Shown here piece after piece: positions 25,782-34,820 of a DNA stretch of 64,000 nucleotides. The stretch lies in assembly GCF_039544305.1 (NCBI RefSeq), contig NZ_BAABLK010000006.1, positions 62,001-126,000 of the forward strand. The letters run 5' to 3'. The notes below the pieces were generated by a model. It did no database searches. It was not told the DNA's origin and saw nothing but the letters and a program-made list of their open reading frames with translations. Each line of letters opens with the position of its first letter. Position 1 is the first letter of the stretch. A program made the position numbers and the translations under genes. The stretch is from Paeniglutamicibacter antarcticus_C (GTDB lineage Bacteria; Actinomycetota; Actinomycetes; Actinomycetales; Micrococcaceae).

Positions 25782-25799
25782 ATCGACCATACGGTCGAT
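25782..25799. promoter_or_regulatory. TetR-type operator upstream of the ABC export operon
   Basis: A palindrome with perfect 7-bp arms ATCGACC/GGTCGAT and a 4-bp centre, 97 bp upstream of the permease start. Its form matches operators of TetR regulators that control small ABC export operons in actinobacteria. No tetR gene is adjacent. Confidence 0.6.
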
Positions 25800-25815
25800 T
25801 GATCCAGAGATTCCG

Positions 25816-26631
25816 CTATTCGGCCATTTCCCCGTTGACCCATGAAATATACCGACGCAACGACCAGTCCACCGTCTCGCGGGCACCCTTCTCCAGGGTG
25901 CCGAAGGCGGTGTAGAGACCCTCGAATTCCAGGGGCAGCACCGTATCCAGGATCCGTTCGATGGCCCGGGCAGGCAACGGGATGTTGTTCACGTAGCTGC
26001 GCATGGCGTGGGCCGATTTCCTGTCTCCGCCCACCCCTATCGTGTCCCCGGTGAGCAGAACTCCCGCTCCCCCACGACCCGCGGGCCAGTGAACCACCGA
26101 GCTTCCGGCGAAGTGCCCTCCGCATTGGTGCATGATCACGCCGGGGAGTAGTACGGCACTTCCCTCCCAGAGGATGATTGCCGTATCCGGTCGGCGGATC
26201 CATGGTTCATCGGCACGGGCCACGTACACGGGCGCATGGTTGAAGGCGTGGCTGTATTGGATCGAGGAACCGGTCAGGTGCGGGTGGCTCGAGGCAATCA
26301 CCGAGACACCGCCGAGCTCTTGCAGGCGCGCGATCGCGGCTTCGTCAATGAATCCGGGCGGCTCGAACAAGAGGTTCCCTGCCTCCGTGCGCAGCAGCAG
26401 CCCGCGCTGTCCGATGCCAAGTTTGGGTTCGGTGCGCACGGCGTACAAATCCGTTTCGAGTTCCTCGATGAGAACGCGGTAGCCGCGTTCGACGAGCTGT
26501 TCACGAGTGACCCATTGCTGCCCGGCAACAGGAACCCATTGCCGCTCGTCGCTGCATATTTTGCACACCTCCGGTGGCAGCGTGCTATCGGGATGCTCGA
26601 TCGCACAGGTTGCGCACGTATGGATGGCCAT
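25816..26631 (-). CDS. MBL-fold hydrolase with N-terminal zinc-ribbon
   Basis: A 271-residue protein. Residues 6-28 hold two Cys pairs (CATC and CKIC) like a small zinc ribbon. The rest is a metallo-beta-lactamase fold with SSHPHLTGS, GGHFAGSSVVHW and LTGDTIGVG. The usual HxHxDH motif is reduced to H-x-H with Thr and Gly in place of Asp and His, so only one metal may be bound; related families with SHPH motifs exist. It is the last gene of the valine-catabolic cluster, 30 bp after mmsB. A thioesterase-like or detoxifying role is possible but unproven. Confidence 0.78.
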   Translation of the reverse strand: MAIHTCATCAIEHPDSTLPPEVCKICSDERQWVPVAGQQWVTREQLVERGYRVLIEELETDLYAVRTEPKLGIGQRGLLLRTEAGNLLFEPPGFIDEAAIARLQELGGVSVIASSHPHLTGSSIQYSHAFNHAPVYVARADEPWIRRPDTAIILWEGSAVLLPGVIMHQCGGHFAGSSVVHWPAGRGGAGVLLTGDTIGVGGDRKSAHAMRSYVNNIPLPARAIERILDTVLPLEFEGLYTAFGTLEKGARETVDWSLRRYISWVNGEMAE

Positions 26632-26661
26632 CTGTTCCCCTTCCCAGGTGCCGCGTTGTCC

Positions 26662-27588
26662 CTAGTCCTGGGACTTCCCCCTGATCTCAGTGATGATTCC
26701 GGAGAAGTCGCGTCCGGCTCCTCCTTCGTCGGAGAACTTACGGTAGATCTGTGCGGCCAGCGGACCCAATTGCGCAGCGACTCCGGCATTTTCCAAGGCG
26801 TTCAATGCCAGGCCCAGGTCTTTGGCCATCAGCGCCCCGGCAAATCCAGGAACGTAGTCGCGGTTGGCCGGGGAGGCGGGCACCGGTCCGGGGACCGGGC
26901 AGTTGGTGGTAACCGACCAACATTGGCCCGAGGCCGTGGAGATCACGTCAAAGAGCGCTTGGTGGCTCAATCCCAGCTTCTCTCCCAGTACGAAGGCCTC
27001 GGCCGCACCGATCATGGAAATGCCAAGGAGCATGTTGTTGCAGATCTTCGCTGCCTGTCCGGCCCCGTGACCGCCGCAATGCACCAGTTTCTTGCCCATG
27101 ACCTCCAGCAGCCCGGTGAGCTGCTCCATGTCGTGGGCCTCGGCACCGATCATGAACGTCAAGGTCCCTGCCTCGGCACCGACGACGCCGCCGGAAACCG
27201 GTGCATCCGCCGAGCGGTGCCCGGCGGACAGCGCAAGGGCCGCCGCTTCGCGGGCCTGGGCCACGTCGATGGTGGAGCAGTCAAGGAACAGCGTGTTTGG
27301 TTCAGCGATCTCCAGCAGCCCGGGTTCACCCACGCCGTTGTAGGCATCGAGCAAGATGGCGCCGGAGGGGAACATCGTGAGCACGACCGCCGCCCCAGTG
27401 GCGGCCTCGACCGCAGTGGATGTGCAGGGAACGCCCGCTTCGGTCGCCGCGGCGACGGCTGCGGGGATCACGTCGAAACCCACCACGTCAAACCCTGCCT
27501 TGATGAGGTTCACCGCCATCGGTCCGCCCATGTGCCCGAGTCCCAGGAACGCGATCCTGCCCGCGGTGGCGGGTGTCTTCTCAGTCAT
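26662..27588 (-). CDS. mmsB: 3-hydroxyisobutyrate dehydrogenase
   Basis: A 308-residue NAD-dependent enzyme oxidising 3-hydroxyisobutyrate to methylmalonate semialdehyde in valine breakdown. The Rossmann motif IAFLGLGHMGGPMA is at about residues 13-26. The substrate block is DAPVSGGVVGAEAGTL, and the catalytic Lys lies in GHGAGQAAKICNNM. ATG 27588 is preceded by GGAG at good spacing, so upstream in-frame codons are rejected. It lies 16 bp after the CoA-hydrolase gene. Confidence 0.94.
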   Translation of the reverse strand: MTEKTPATAGRIAFLGLGHMGGPMAVNLIKAGFDVVGFDVIPAAVAAATEAGVPCTSTAVEAATGAAVVLTMFPSGAILLDAYNGVGEPGLLEIAEPNTLFLDCSTIDVAQAREAAALALSAGHRSADAPVSGGVVGAEAGTLTFMIGAEAHDMEQLTGLLEVMGKKLVHCGGHGAGQAAKICNNMLLGISMIGAAEAFVLGEKLGLSHQALFDVISTASGQCWSVTTNCPVPGPVPASPANRDYVPGFAGALMAKDLGLALNALENAGVAAQLGPLAAQIYRKFSDEGGAGRDFSGIITEIRGKSQD

Positions 27589-27604
27589 GTCCGTATCTCC
27601 AGTC

Positions 27605-28693
27605 CTATTCAACTACGTCGCTCAGGGCGCGTGGGTCCAGTTTGAGTTCTCGATCCCCGAGGGAGGCGAAGCTGGATTCCAGAATCGCGGTGTCGACCTC
27701 TTCCAGCTTTGCCGGGTTCCATGCCGGGGAGTAGTCCTTGTCAATGACTTGGGCGCGGATTCCCTCGGGGAAGTCGTGGGATTCCAGGATGCGCAATCCC
27801 ACGCGGTATTCCTGTTCGAGCGTTTCCTCCAAGGTGCCCAGCTCCTTGGCCCGGCGCAGCGAGGCAAGGGTGAGCTTGAGAGCCGTCGGGGACTTCCTGC
27901 CCAGCGTTTCCACTGATTTGCCGGCTTCCTCGTTGCCTTTATCTGCCAGTGCCTGCAGGGCGGCAACGATGTCCTCGACCTTGCTCGATGCGTAGGCCGC
28001 ATCCATCCAATTCCGCCAGGATTCCAGGTCCGAGGCAGGCGTGGGAAGGATGTAGCTGCGCAGTGCTTCATCGACGGGCGTTTCCTCCAACGCGGCGAAG
28101 AGTTCCTCGGCACGTTGGAAGTCGATCAGGTGGTCCGCCAGGCCCAGGTAGAGCACTTCGGCGGCGCCCAGATGTTCTCCTGTCAGCGCTGCGTGGGTGC
28201 CGCTTTGCCCCGGGGCGCGGGAGAGCAGGTAGGTGCCTCCGACATCCGGGACGAACCCGATGGTGGTTTCCGGCATGCCGCTTCGGGTCCGGGTGGTGAC
28301 CAGCCGGTGGCTGCCATGGGCGGAAACCCCCACTCCGCCGCCCAACACCAGCCCGTCCATGTAGGCGATGTAGGGCTTGGAGTAGGCGTTGACCAAGGAG
28401 TTGAGCCGGTATTCGGTGGCCCAGAAGTCTTCGGTCGCCGTGCCGCCAGCGGTGACGTCGCGATAGATCGCCACGATGTCGCCTCCGGCACACAACCCGC
28501 GCTCGCCCGCCCCGCGTACCAGCACCTGGCTCACCGCCGGGTCGACGGCCCACGCCACGAGGGTCTCGAGCATCGCCGTGGCCATGCCGGCGGTCAACGC
28601 GTTGACGGCCCGGGGCCGGTTCAACGTGATGACCCCCAACGTGCCTCGCACCTCGAAAAGGACTTCGGGTTCGCTCATGGGATCAGCTGCCAT
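27605..28693 (-). CDS. 3-hydroxyisobutyryl-CoA hydrolase
   Basis: A 362-residue member of the enoyl-CoA hydratase/isomerase superfamily, HIBCH branch. It has LNRPRAVNALT, the oxyanion-hole block GLCAGGDIVAIYRD, MDGLVLGGGVGVSAHG, and PETTIGFVPDVGGTYLLSR with the catalytic Glu/Asp. It releases CoA from 3-hydroxyisobutyryl-CoA, giving the substrate of MmsB. The start is uncertain: ATG 28693 overlaps mmsA by 11 bp, and ATG 28678 follows the mmsA stop directly. The family-like sequence begins just after the second. Confidence 0.9.
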   Translation of the reverse strand: MAADPMSEPEVLFEVRGTLGVITLNRPRAVNALTAGMATAMLETLVAWAVDPAVSQVLVRGAGERGLCAGGDIVAIYRDVTAGGTATEDFWATEYRLNSLVNAYSKPYIAYMDGLVLGGGVGVSAHGSHRLVTTRTRSGMPETTIGFVPDVGGTYLLSRAPGQSGTHAALTGEHLGAAEVLYLGLADHLIDFQRAEELFAALEETPVDEALRSYILPTPASDLESWRNWMDAAYASSKVEDIVAALQALADKGNEEAGKSVETLGRKSPTALKLTLASLRRAKELGTLEETLEQEYRVGLRILESHDFPEGIRAQVIDKDYSPAWNPAKLEEVDTAILESSFASLGDRELKLDPRALSDVVE

Positions 28694-30182
28694 CGGGCAT
28701 CACGAAACTTGCACCTTCGCGGATACCCGATGGCCAGCGCGTGGTGACGGTCTTGGTCTTGGTGTAGAACCGGAAGCCGTCGCCGCCATGCTGGTTCAGG
28801 TCCCCGAATCCGGAGGCCTTCCACCCGCCGAAGGTGTAGTAGGCAATCGGCACCGGAATCGGCACGTTGACCCCGACCATGCCGACCTGCACGCGGGAGG
28901 TGAAGTTCCGGGCGGTGTCCCCGTCCCGGGTGAAAATGGAAACACCGTTGCCGAATTCGTGCTCGGAGGGCAACCGCAGCGCTTCCTCGTAGTCCTTGGC
29001 GCGCACCACGCACAGGACGGGTCCGAAGATCTCTTCCTTGTAGATCCGCATGTCCTCGGTGACCTTGTCAAAGAGCGTGGGACCGACCCAGAACCCTTCC
29101 TCATGGCCGGGGATGTTCAGCCCGCGACCGTCAATGAGCAGCGAGGCGCCCTCGTCCACGCCCAGCTGGATGTAGTCTTCGATACGGTCCTTGGCGCTCT
29201 GGGCCACCACTGGACCAAAGTCGGAGCTCTCGTCCATCCCGTCGCCGACCTTGAGCTTGCCGATGCGTTCGACGAGTTTTTCAATCAGGGAGTCGGCGGT
29301 GGCCTCGCCGACCGGGATTGCGACGGAAATCGCCATGCAGCGTTCACCGGCCGATCCGTAGCCGGCTCCCATCAGGGCATCGGCCACCATTTCCAGGTCG
29401 GCGTCGGGCATGATCACCATGTGGTTCTTGGCCCCGCCGAAACACTGGGCGCGTTTTCCATGCGCGGCGGCGGTGGCGTAGATGCTTTGGGCGATCGGGG
29501 TGGAACCGACGAATCCTATGGCTTGCACCCGTGGATCCTCGAGCAATACGTCCACGGCTTCCTTGTCGCCGTTGACGACGTTGAACACGCCGTCGGGCAG
29601 TCCCGCCTCGGTGAATAGCTCGGCCAGGCGCAGCGGCACCGAGGGGTCACGTTCGGAGGGCTTGAGGATGTAGGAGTTTCCCGAAGCCAGTGCGGGCCCT
29701 GCTTTCCACAGCGGGATCATGGCCGGGAAGTTGAACGGGGTGATTCCTGCGACCACGCCCAGCGGCTGCCGCATCGAGTGCACATCGATGCCGGTGCCCG
29801 CGCTGTCGGAGAACTCGCCCTTAAGCATGTGAGGGGCTGCGGCACAGAATTCAATGACTTCGAGTCCGCGCTGGATGTCCCCCTTGGAATCCGGGAAGGT
29901 CTTGCCGTGCTCGCTGGTCAGCAAGGCGGCGAGACCGTCCATGTTTTCGTAGACGAGTTCCACGAACTTGTTCAAGATCCGCGCCCGGCGCTGCGGGTTG
30001 AGGTTCGCCCATTCAACCTGCGCGGCCTCGGCCACGGTGATGGCTTGGCGGACTTCCTCGCCCGAGGCCAATGGAAGCCTCGACTGCACGGCGCCGGTGG
30101 AAGGGTTGTACACGTCGGAAAAGCGGCCGGATGTTCCCTCGATGTGGGCGCCGCCCACGTAATGGGTCAGTTCACGAGTCAT
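28683..30182 (-). CDS. mmsA: Methylmalonate-semialdehyde dehydrogenase (CoA-acylating)
   Basis: A 499-residue aldehyde dehydrogenase converting methylmalonate semialdehyde to propionyl-CoA, the last step of the valine branch. The family blocks are ITPFNFPAMIPLW, FVGSTPIAQSIY, FGGAKNHMVIMPDAD, and the nucleophile Cys in YGSAGERCMAIS. ATG 30182 follows AGGAG. It is the first gene of the mmsA - hydrolase - mmsB - MBL operon. The 178-bp divergent region shared with xthA holds the promoter. Confidence 0.95.
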   Translation of the reverse strand: MTRELTHYVGGAHIEGTSGRFSDVYNPSTGAVQSRLPLASGEEVRQAITVAEAAQVEWANLNPQRRARILNKFVELVYENMDGLAALLTSEHGKTFPDSKGDIQRGLEVIEFCAAAPHMLKGEFSDSAGTGIDVHSMRQPLGVVAGITPFNFPAMIPLWKAGPALASGNSYILKPSERDPSVPLRLAELFTEAGLPDGVFNVVNGDKEAVDVLLEDPRVQAIGFVGSTPIAQSIYATAAAHGKRAQCFGGAKNHMVIMPDADLEMVADALMGAGYGSAGERCMAISVAIPVGEATADSLIEKLVERIGKLKVGDGMDESSDFGPVVAQSAKDRIEDYIQLGVDEGASLLIDGRGLNIPGHEEGFWVGPTLFDKVTEDMRIYKEEIFGPVLCVVRAKDYEEALRLPSEHEFGNGVSIFTRDGDTARNFTSRVQVGMVGVNVPIPVPIAYYTFGGWKASGFGDLNQHGGDGFRFYTKTKTVTTRWPSGIREGASFVMPDGS

Positions 30183-30360
30183 GTGCTTGGTGCTCCTATG
30201 CAAAATACGCCAAAACGCGGCAGCTTACCTGTGATGCGCACCACGCCTGATACCCAAAAATATACTCGGACTTCCTACTAAATTGCTAGGGCCGGAGCTC
30301 ATCCACGATTTCACCGCACACAAACCTGACCCCGTTGGCCGAAGTTGATAGGTTGGGAAG

Positions 30361-31164
30361 GTGAAGATAGCTACTTGGAATGTAAACTCCCTCCGTGCCC
30401 GTGCCGACCGCGTCGAGGACTGGCTACGCCGCTCCGACGTCGATGTCTTGGCCATCCAGGAAACCAAGTGCAAGGACGAGAATTTCCCCTGGGAGCTATT
30501 TGAGAACAACGACTACGAGGTGGCCCACTTCGGTTTCAGCCAATGGAACGGTGTGGCCATCGCCTCCCGCGTGGGCCTGGACGACGTGGAGCGGACCTTC
30601 GCGCAACAGCCCGCCTTCGGCAAGGGGGGCAAGGACCCGGTCCAGGAAGCACGCGCCATTGGGGCAACCTGCGGCGGGGTGCGCATCTGGAGCCTGTACG
30701 TACCCAACGGCCGCGCTCTTGAAGACGAGCACATGCCCTACAAGCTTTCCTGGCTCGAGACCTTGAACAAGCAGGCCGCTGGCTGGATTAAGAAGGACCC
30801 CGAGGCACAGGTCGCCCTGATGGGCGACTGGAACATCGCCCCGCGCGACGAGGACGTGTGGGACATCGATTTCTTCCAGGAGAACAACCTCACCCATGTC
30901 TCTACCCCGGAACGCGCCGCTTTTGACGCCTTCGTGCAGACCGGCTTCACCGATGTGGTCCGTCCGCACACCGACACCCCCAAGACCTACACGTACTGGG
31001 ACTACACGCAGTTGCGCTTCCCGAAGAACGAGGGCATGCGCATCGACTTCACGCTTGCCTCTCCGGCGCTTGCCGCGAGGGTCACCGGTGCGCAGATCGA
31101 CCGCAACGAGCGCAAGGGCAAGGGCGCTTCGGACCACGTCCCGGTGATCGTGGAGCTGGACTAG
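30361..31164 (+). CDS. xthA: Exodeoxyribonuclease III / AP endonuclease
   Basis: A 267-residue EEP-fold nuclease for abasic-site repair. The conserved blocks are MKIATWNVNSLRAR, QETKCKD, GDWNIAPRDEDVWD and the C-terminal SDHVPVIVEL. Acidic and His active-site residues are present. It begins at GTG 30361. It is followed after 3 bp by a hypothetical gene, so the two are probably co-transcribed. Confidence 0.94.
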   Translation: MKIATWNVNSLRARADRVEDWLRRSDVDVLAIQETKCKDENFPWELFENNDYEVAHFGFSQWNGVAIASRVGLDDVERTFAQQPAFGKGGKDPVQEARAIGATCGGVRIWSLYVPNGRALEDEHMPYKLSWLETLNKQAAGWIKKDPEAQVALMGDWNIAPRDEDVWDIDFFQENNLTHVSTPERAAFDAFVQTGFTDVVRPHTDTPKTYTYWDYTQLRFPKNEGMRIDFTLASPALAARVTGAQIDRNERKGKGASDHVPVIVELD

Positions 31165-31167
31165 GAC

Positions 31168-32019
31168 ATGGCGCAGGCAAGTGGAGCCGGCCGGCGGGCC
31201 CTCCCGCCCAGCTCCTACCTTCGCGTTTTCGAGCCCTTGCATGCTTTTTCGGATGCTGACCAGCTACTGGCGGTGGCCACCGGGCGGATGAACCGCGAGG
31301 CGTTGGAGGAAGCCCGGGCGACGGCAGCGCTACGCCGGCTGACCCGGCCGCTTTCTGACCCCTTCCCGCACGAACAAGACGAAGTCTTCCGCAGGCTGGT
31401 CACCACTGGCTGGGACGGCACCGTCACCACCATGTACTGCCCCGACCAATTGTCCACGCGCACCATCCTGGCCTCCGAACAGCTCGACGGGTCGATGCGT
31501 CCGGCGCTGCTGGAATTACTGGTTCCCAGCGCGGCACGCGCAGCCAATGCTGCGCGGGTGGACCAGCAGCGTTTCACCGAGGACATCGCCCGCTTGCATA
31601 CCCGCAGCGCCACCTGGGGAATCCCCTTCGGCTGGCTCATCCTGGTGCACGAGGACGACGAAGTGGAGATCATCGAGAACGGACACGACCTGCTGGCCGG
31701 CCGGATCTACGCCCCTCTGCACCAGGCACTGGACCGTGTCCGCTATGCGGCGGCAACCCTGGCAATCCACGCACCGGAGATGGACCTGCTCGATGAGCTG
31801 GCCACCTTGAGCGAATGGCTGCAGCTCTTTGACAATGAGTCCGTCATCGAACTCGACTACGGACTCATTGCCGCCCTGGTGTGGCCCGATGAATCCCCGC
31901 ACGACCTGCGCCTGGGTATCGAGTCGCTGGCGGAATCCGACATGACCGGGGCAGCTGCTTCCTACCGCCGGCTCTCGAACCGATGGCTGGCCGTCCGCCA
32001 GCTGGCACGGGCCAACTAG
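31168..32019 (+). CDS. Conserved actinobacterial hypothetical protein
   Basis: A 283-residue soluble protein; I do not recognise a characterised domain. It is rich in Leu, Ala and Arg with predicted helices. Short distinctive blocks are VTTGWDGTVTTMYCPDQL, STRTILASEQLDGSMRPALL and GIPFGWLILVHEDDEVEI. No signal peptide or TM segment is seen. It starts 3 bp after xthA, so a link to DNA repair or simple co-transcription is possible. Confidence 0.75.
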   Translation: MAQASGAGRRALPPSSYLRVFEPLHAFSDADQLLAVATGRMNREALEEARATAALRRLTRPLSDPFPHEQDEVFRRLVTTGWDGTVTTMYCPDQLSTRTILASEQLDGSMRPALLELLVPSAARAANAARVDQQRFTEDIARLHTRSATWGIPFGWLILVHEDDEVEIIENGHDLLAGRIYAPLHQALDRVRYAAATLAIHAPEMDLLDELATLSEWLQLFDNESVIELDYGLIAALVWPDESPHDLRLGIESLAESDMTGAAASYRRLSNRWLAVRQLARAN

Positions 32020-32064
32020 CCGAAGATGCCATCCGGTGGCACGGTGCTGTTTTGGTAGTCTCGG

Positions 32065-33084
32065 GTGGTGACATTCATCCCGGCCCTGCTGCTCTTCGCC
32101 CTGTACTTCTACCTGCGCCACAGGGACCGTCGCATGTTGCGCAACGGCGTGGTCCTGGTGGCCGCCTGCTATCTGCTGCTGATCGGGATCACCAACCTGC
32201 TCACACGCTGGGTTCCCGGGGCGTCCTATGTCTTTTTGGCAGTACTGGCGCTGGCACCCCTTGCGGTCCTGGTGCTGGCAGCCGCGCTGATCCACAACGG
32301 CGTGGTGATGTTCACCTCCGAGGGCAGGCGCCTGGGCAACATGGTCTCGCTGCTGCTGGGCCTGCTGCTCATTGCGCTGCCTGTTATCGCCCTGGCGCTG
32401 GTGTTCACCCTGAACTTCGTCGCCATCGATCTGGCCGCACTGCTCTTCTTCCTGTGCAGTTACTTCGGGGTCGTGTTTGTGGTGTTCCTTGCCTATGCCG
32501 TTGCGTACGGGCTCATGCCGTTCAGGGACACCCCGAGGGGCATCGTGGTGCTGGGTTCCCGCCTGATCGACGGCAAGGTTCCGCCGTTGCTTGCCAGCCG
32601 CCTGGACAAGGCTCTGAAGATCTACAACAACACCGAGCCCCGACCGCTGCTAATCCCTTCCGGTGGCCAGGGACATGACGAGTCGGTCCCCGAGGGCGTC
32701 GCGATGGGAAACTACCTGGTGGCTGCCGGCGCGGTGCCAAGCGACGTCGTTGTCGAGGACAAGGCGGAGAACACCGAGGAGAACCTGCTGCTCTCGGCCG
32801 AGCTCTTTGCCTCATCCGGCCGCAGCGGTCCGTTGCTTGCGGTGACCAACAACTATCACGTACTGCGCGCCGCGCTTTTGGCCCGCCAGCTGCACATCGA
32901 TGCCGAGGTCGTTGGCGCCCCCACCGCCCGGTACTACCTGCCCAGTGCGTTCCTGCGCGAGTACGTCGCGGTCCTGGTGGAACACAAGTGGCTCCACGTG
33001 CTGCTGTGCCTGCCCTTCCTTGGGTTCACCACCGTGCTGGTACTGGCTGTCATAGCGAATATCGAGCAGCTGCCCATCGGCTAG
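32065..33084 (+). CDS. Membrane protein with DUF218 (YdcF/ElyC/SanA-like) domain
   Basis: A 339-residue protein. The first ~160 residues form four to five TM helices. The next part is a DUF218 domain: IVVLGSRLIDGKVPPLLASR, PSGGQGHDESVPEG, ENTEENLL, and LLAVTNNYHVLRA. One C-terminal TM helix follows. Such proteins act in cell-envelope or vancomycin-resistance-related functions in other bacteria. It starts at GTG 32065 or GTG 32068. The end overlaps the convergent amaP gene by 4 bp. Confidence 0.85.
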   Translation: MVTFIPALLLFALYFYLRHRDRRMLRNGVVLVAACYLLLIGITNLLTRWVPGASYVFLAVLALAPLAVLVLAAALIHNGVVMFTSEGRRLGNMVSLLLGLLLIALPVIALALVFTLNFVAIDLAALLFFLCSYFGVVFVVFLAYAVAYGLMPFRDTPRGIVVLGSRLIDGKVPPLLASRLDKALKIYNNTEPRPLLIPSGGQGHDESVPEGVAMGNYLVAAGAVPSDVVVEDKAENTEENLLLSAELFASSGRSGPLLAVTNNYHVLRAALLARQLHIDAEVVGAPTARYYLPSAFLREYVAVLVEHKWLHVLLCLPFLGFTTVLVLAVIANIEQLPIG

Positions 33085-33695
33085 AGCACGCGTTCGATCC
33101 TGGCAAAGCGTGAGCGTGTACCCACCGCCACGTAGATGACTACCGGACCGGCGACTCCCAATGCGTCCTGGACGAGCCGCGCGGCGCGGGCGACGTCCCG
33201 GCCCAACGCACCCGGGGCCGTTCCCTTTCGGGGTTGGACCTTGATGCGCAGGCCGGCTTCGGGCTCAAGGTCCCACACGCTGACACTGATCGACACCACG
33301 TCGCTGCGCCGGCCCAGGAAATGCCGCAGTGCTTGTTCAACGGCGCTTTGGGAAATCTCGGTCCTCCCCGGCATGGGCCCCTCGGAAATGAACGTGGAAA
33401 TATAGTCCCCGCCGCGACCCCGGCCCTGGACGGCGATCCACCACAGCATCAAGAGGATGACGCAAATCAGCACGGCGGTCACGACGATCCACAACCAGGA
33501 GTCCTTTTGCCCCGTCAAGGTGGTACTGGCCAGCAAGAGGTCAAACCAGGCACCCACGTCGATCGCACTCCGTCGCCAGCCCTCGGCATATCCCGGCAGG
33601 CCGGCAACCAGCAGCAGGTTCACTCCGCCGGCCAGCAGCACGAGGCCAACCACGACCAAGACGATGCGATTGAGTAGTCTCGGGGTCTGGTTCAT
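33081..33695 (-). CDS. AmaP-like alkaline-shock membrane anchor
   Basis: A 204-residue protein with two TM helices (about residues 10-30 and 66-88) and a C-terminal cytoplasmic domain with an Asp23-like beta/alpha pattern (SDVVSISVSVWDLEPEAGLRIKV). This is the AmaP layout, in which the protein anchors Asp23 at the membrane. It is the last gene of a five-gene operon in which every junction overlaps by 1-4 bp. Confidence 0.75.
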   Translation of the reverse strand: MNQTPRLLNRIVLVVVGLVLLAGGVNLLLVAGLPGYAEGWRRSAIDVGAWFDLLLASTTLTGQKDSWLWIVVTAVLICVILLMLWWIAVQGRGRGGDYISTFISEGPMPGRTEISQSAVEQALRHFLGRRSDVVSISVSVWDLEPEAGLRIKVQPRKGTAPGALGRDVARAARLVQDALGVAGPVVIYVAVGTRSRFARIERVL

Positions 33696-34267
33696 TGGCC
33701 TACCACCCCGCGTTCGGCGACCCTGACACGTACCCGCGGTGGCGGTTCCACCAAGTTCACGCGCAGTTCCTCCTCCAGGCCGGCGGCGATCGTTGCCGGG
33801 TCAACCGGCGTGCCCGATGTCGGGCTCAGTTGCACATCTACGCGTTCATGGTTCACGGTGACCAGTACTTGTCCCGGCCCGACTCCCGCTTCGGAGCGTG
33901 CGCGGCGGGCCAAGACGGCGGCCAACACCTGGTCATCGACGATGAGAATCGAGTCTTCGCACCCCAGTCCGTGCCGTGCGCGTCGTCCTCGGCGCAATCC
34001 GTGAAGCAAGAGCACCAACCCCAGGACGGATGTCCCCAGTCCAATCGCTCCCAACGCAACTGGTTCGAGGCTCCCGGGCAAAGTGGAGATCCATTGCCAC
34101 CAGGTACCTGGGGATGCCACCAGTGCTTCTTGCCCCAGCGCCTTGAGCGCTGCTTCAAAGAGGGCGTAAACACAGACCAAGATGACAAGCACGGCCGCCG
34201 TGATGGCAGCAGGAGAACGCCCACTGGTCAATTCGCGCTCCCGGATCCTCGGGACTTGCCCCTGCAT
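33692..34267 (-). CDS. DUF6286-like membrane protein of the Asp23 operon
   Basis: A 191-residue protein. A basic N-terminus is followed by two TM helices (ITAAVLVILVCVYALFEAAL and LGTSVLGLVLLLHGL). The C-terminal cytoplasmic domain contains VLVTVNHERVDVQLSPTSG. This layout is typical of the DUF6286 protein found next to Asp23/AmaP genes in actinobacteria. The start codon shares one base with the preceding stop. Confidence 0.7.
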   Translation of the reverse strand: MQGQVPRIRERELTSGRSPAAITAAVLVILVCVYALFEAALKALGQEALVASPGTWWQWISTLPGSLEPVALGAIGLGTSVLGLVLLLHGLRRGRRARHGLGCEDSILIVDDQVLAAVLARRARSEAGVGPGQVLVTVNHERVDVQLSPTSGTPVDPATIAAGLEEELRVNLVEPPPRVRVRVAERGVVGQ

Positions 34268-34632
34268 CAGCGCTTCCTCCCGGCCGCGGGATCCACGACC
34301 CCGGTGATCCGCACATCCACCCGGCTGACCAGGGAGCCTGTTAGAACGGAAAAACGGGCTCCGATCTTGGCCCGTCGGTCGCCCACCAGCTCCAGGACCG
34401 TTTGCTGGGATCCGCCGACGGAATCCGCGAACGGCAACGGCACCTGGATGCTCAAGGCAAGGTATCCGGAGTCATCGCGCAAAAACGCGCGCACAAGGCC
34501 CGGCGCCACGCCAAAGGCCTCTGCCGCCACGGCACGTGCGGTGTTGGCCAAGGCCTGGGCATTGACACGGGTGTAGCCGGGGCGCGGGGGATCCCCGGGC
34601 CCCCGCATCGTGGGAGCAAGCATCTGGCTCAT
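34267..34632 (-). CDS. Asp23/Gls24-related protein (second copy)
   Basis: A 121-residue soluble protein with a weak Asp23/Gls24-like pattern: INAQALANTARAVAAEAF-type helix followed by beta strands with SGYLALSIQVPLPF. It lacks TM segments. It sits between the DUF2273 and DUF6286 genes with 1-4 bp overlaps, and probably associates with the membrane-anchored subunits of the same operon. Confidence 0.65.
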   Translation of the reverse strand: MSQMLAPTMRGPGDPPRPGYTRVNAQALANTARAVAAEAFGVAPGLVRAFLRDDSGYLALSIQVPLPFADSVGGSQQTVLELVGDRRAKIGARFSVLTGSLVSRVDVRITGVVDPAAGRKR

Positions 34633-34820
34633 GACGAGGATCGTCGCCCGGTCAACGCATCAAGGATCGCACGAATGTCGATACGGCCTCCGGCGACCCG
34701 GGCGATCAGCGCACCGATTGCCATGAACAGTGCCATTAGCAGGAAGCCGCCGATTCCGTGGGACAGGGCTGCCCACGCCAATACCGCTCCCAGGAGCGCA
34801 CCGATGAGTGTGGGCTTCAT
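34629..34820 (-). CDS. DUF2273 small membrane protein
   Basis: A 63-residue protein, almost entirely two TM helices (TLIGALLGAVLAWAALSHGI and GGFLLMALFMAIGALIARV) with a short cytoplasmic tail. This size and layout match DUF2273 proteins that accompany Asp23 genes in Gram-positive bacteria. It overlaps both neighbours by 4 bp. Confidence 0.8.
   Translation of the reverse strand: MKPTLIGALLGAVLAWAALSHGIGGFLLMALFMAIGALIARVAGGRIDIRAILDALTGRRSSS

Noticed and set aside
25816..26631. Changed HxHxDH motif of the MBL protein as a loss-of-function mutation
   Set aside because: The rest of the gene is well conserved and MBL families with SHPH-type motifs exist, so it is more likely a family trait.
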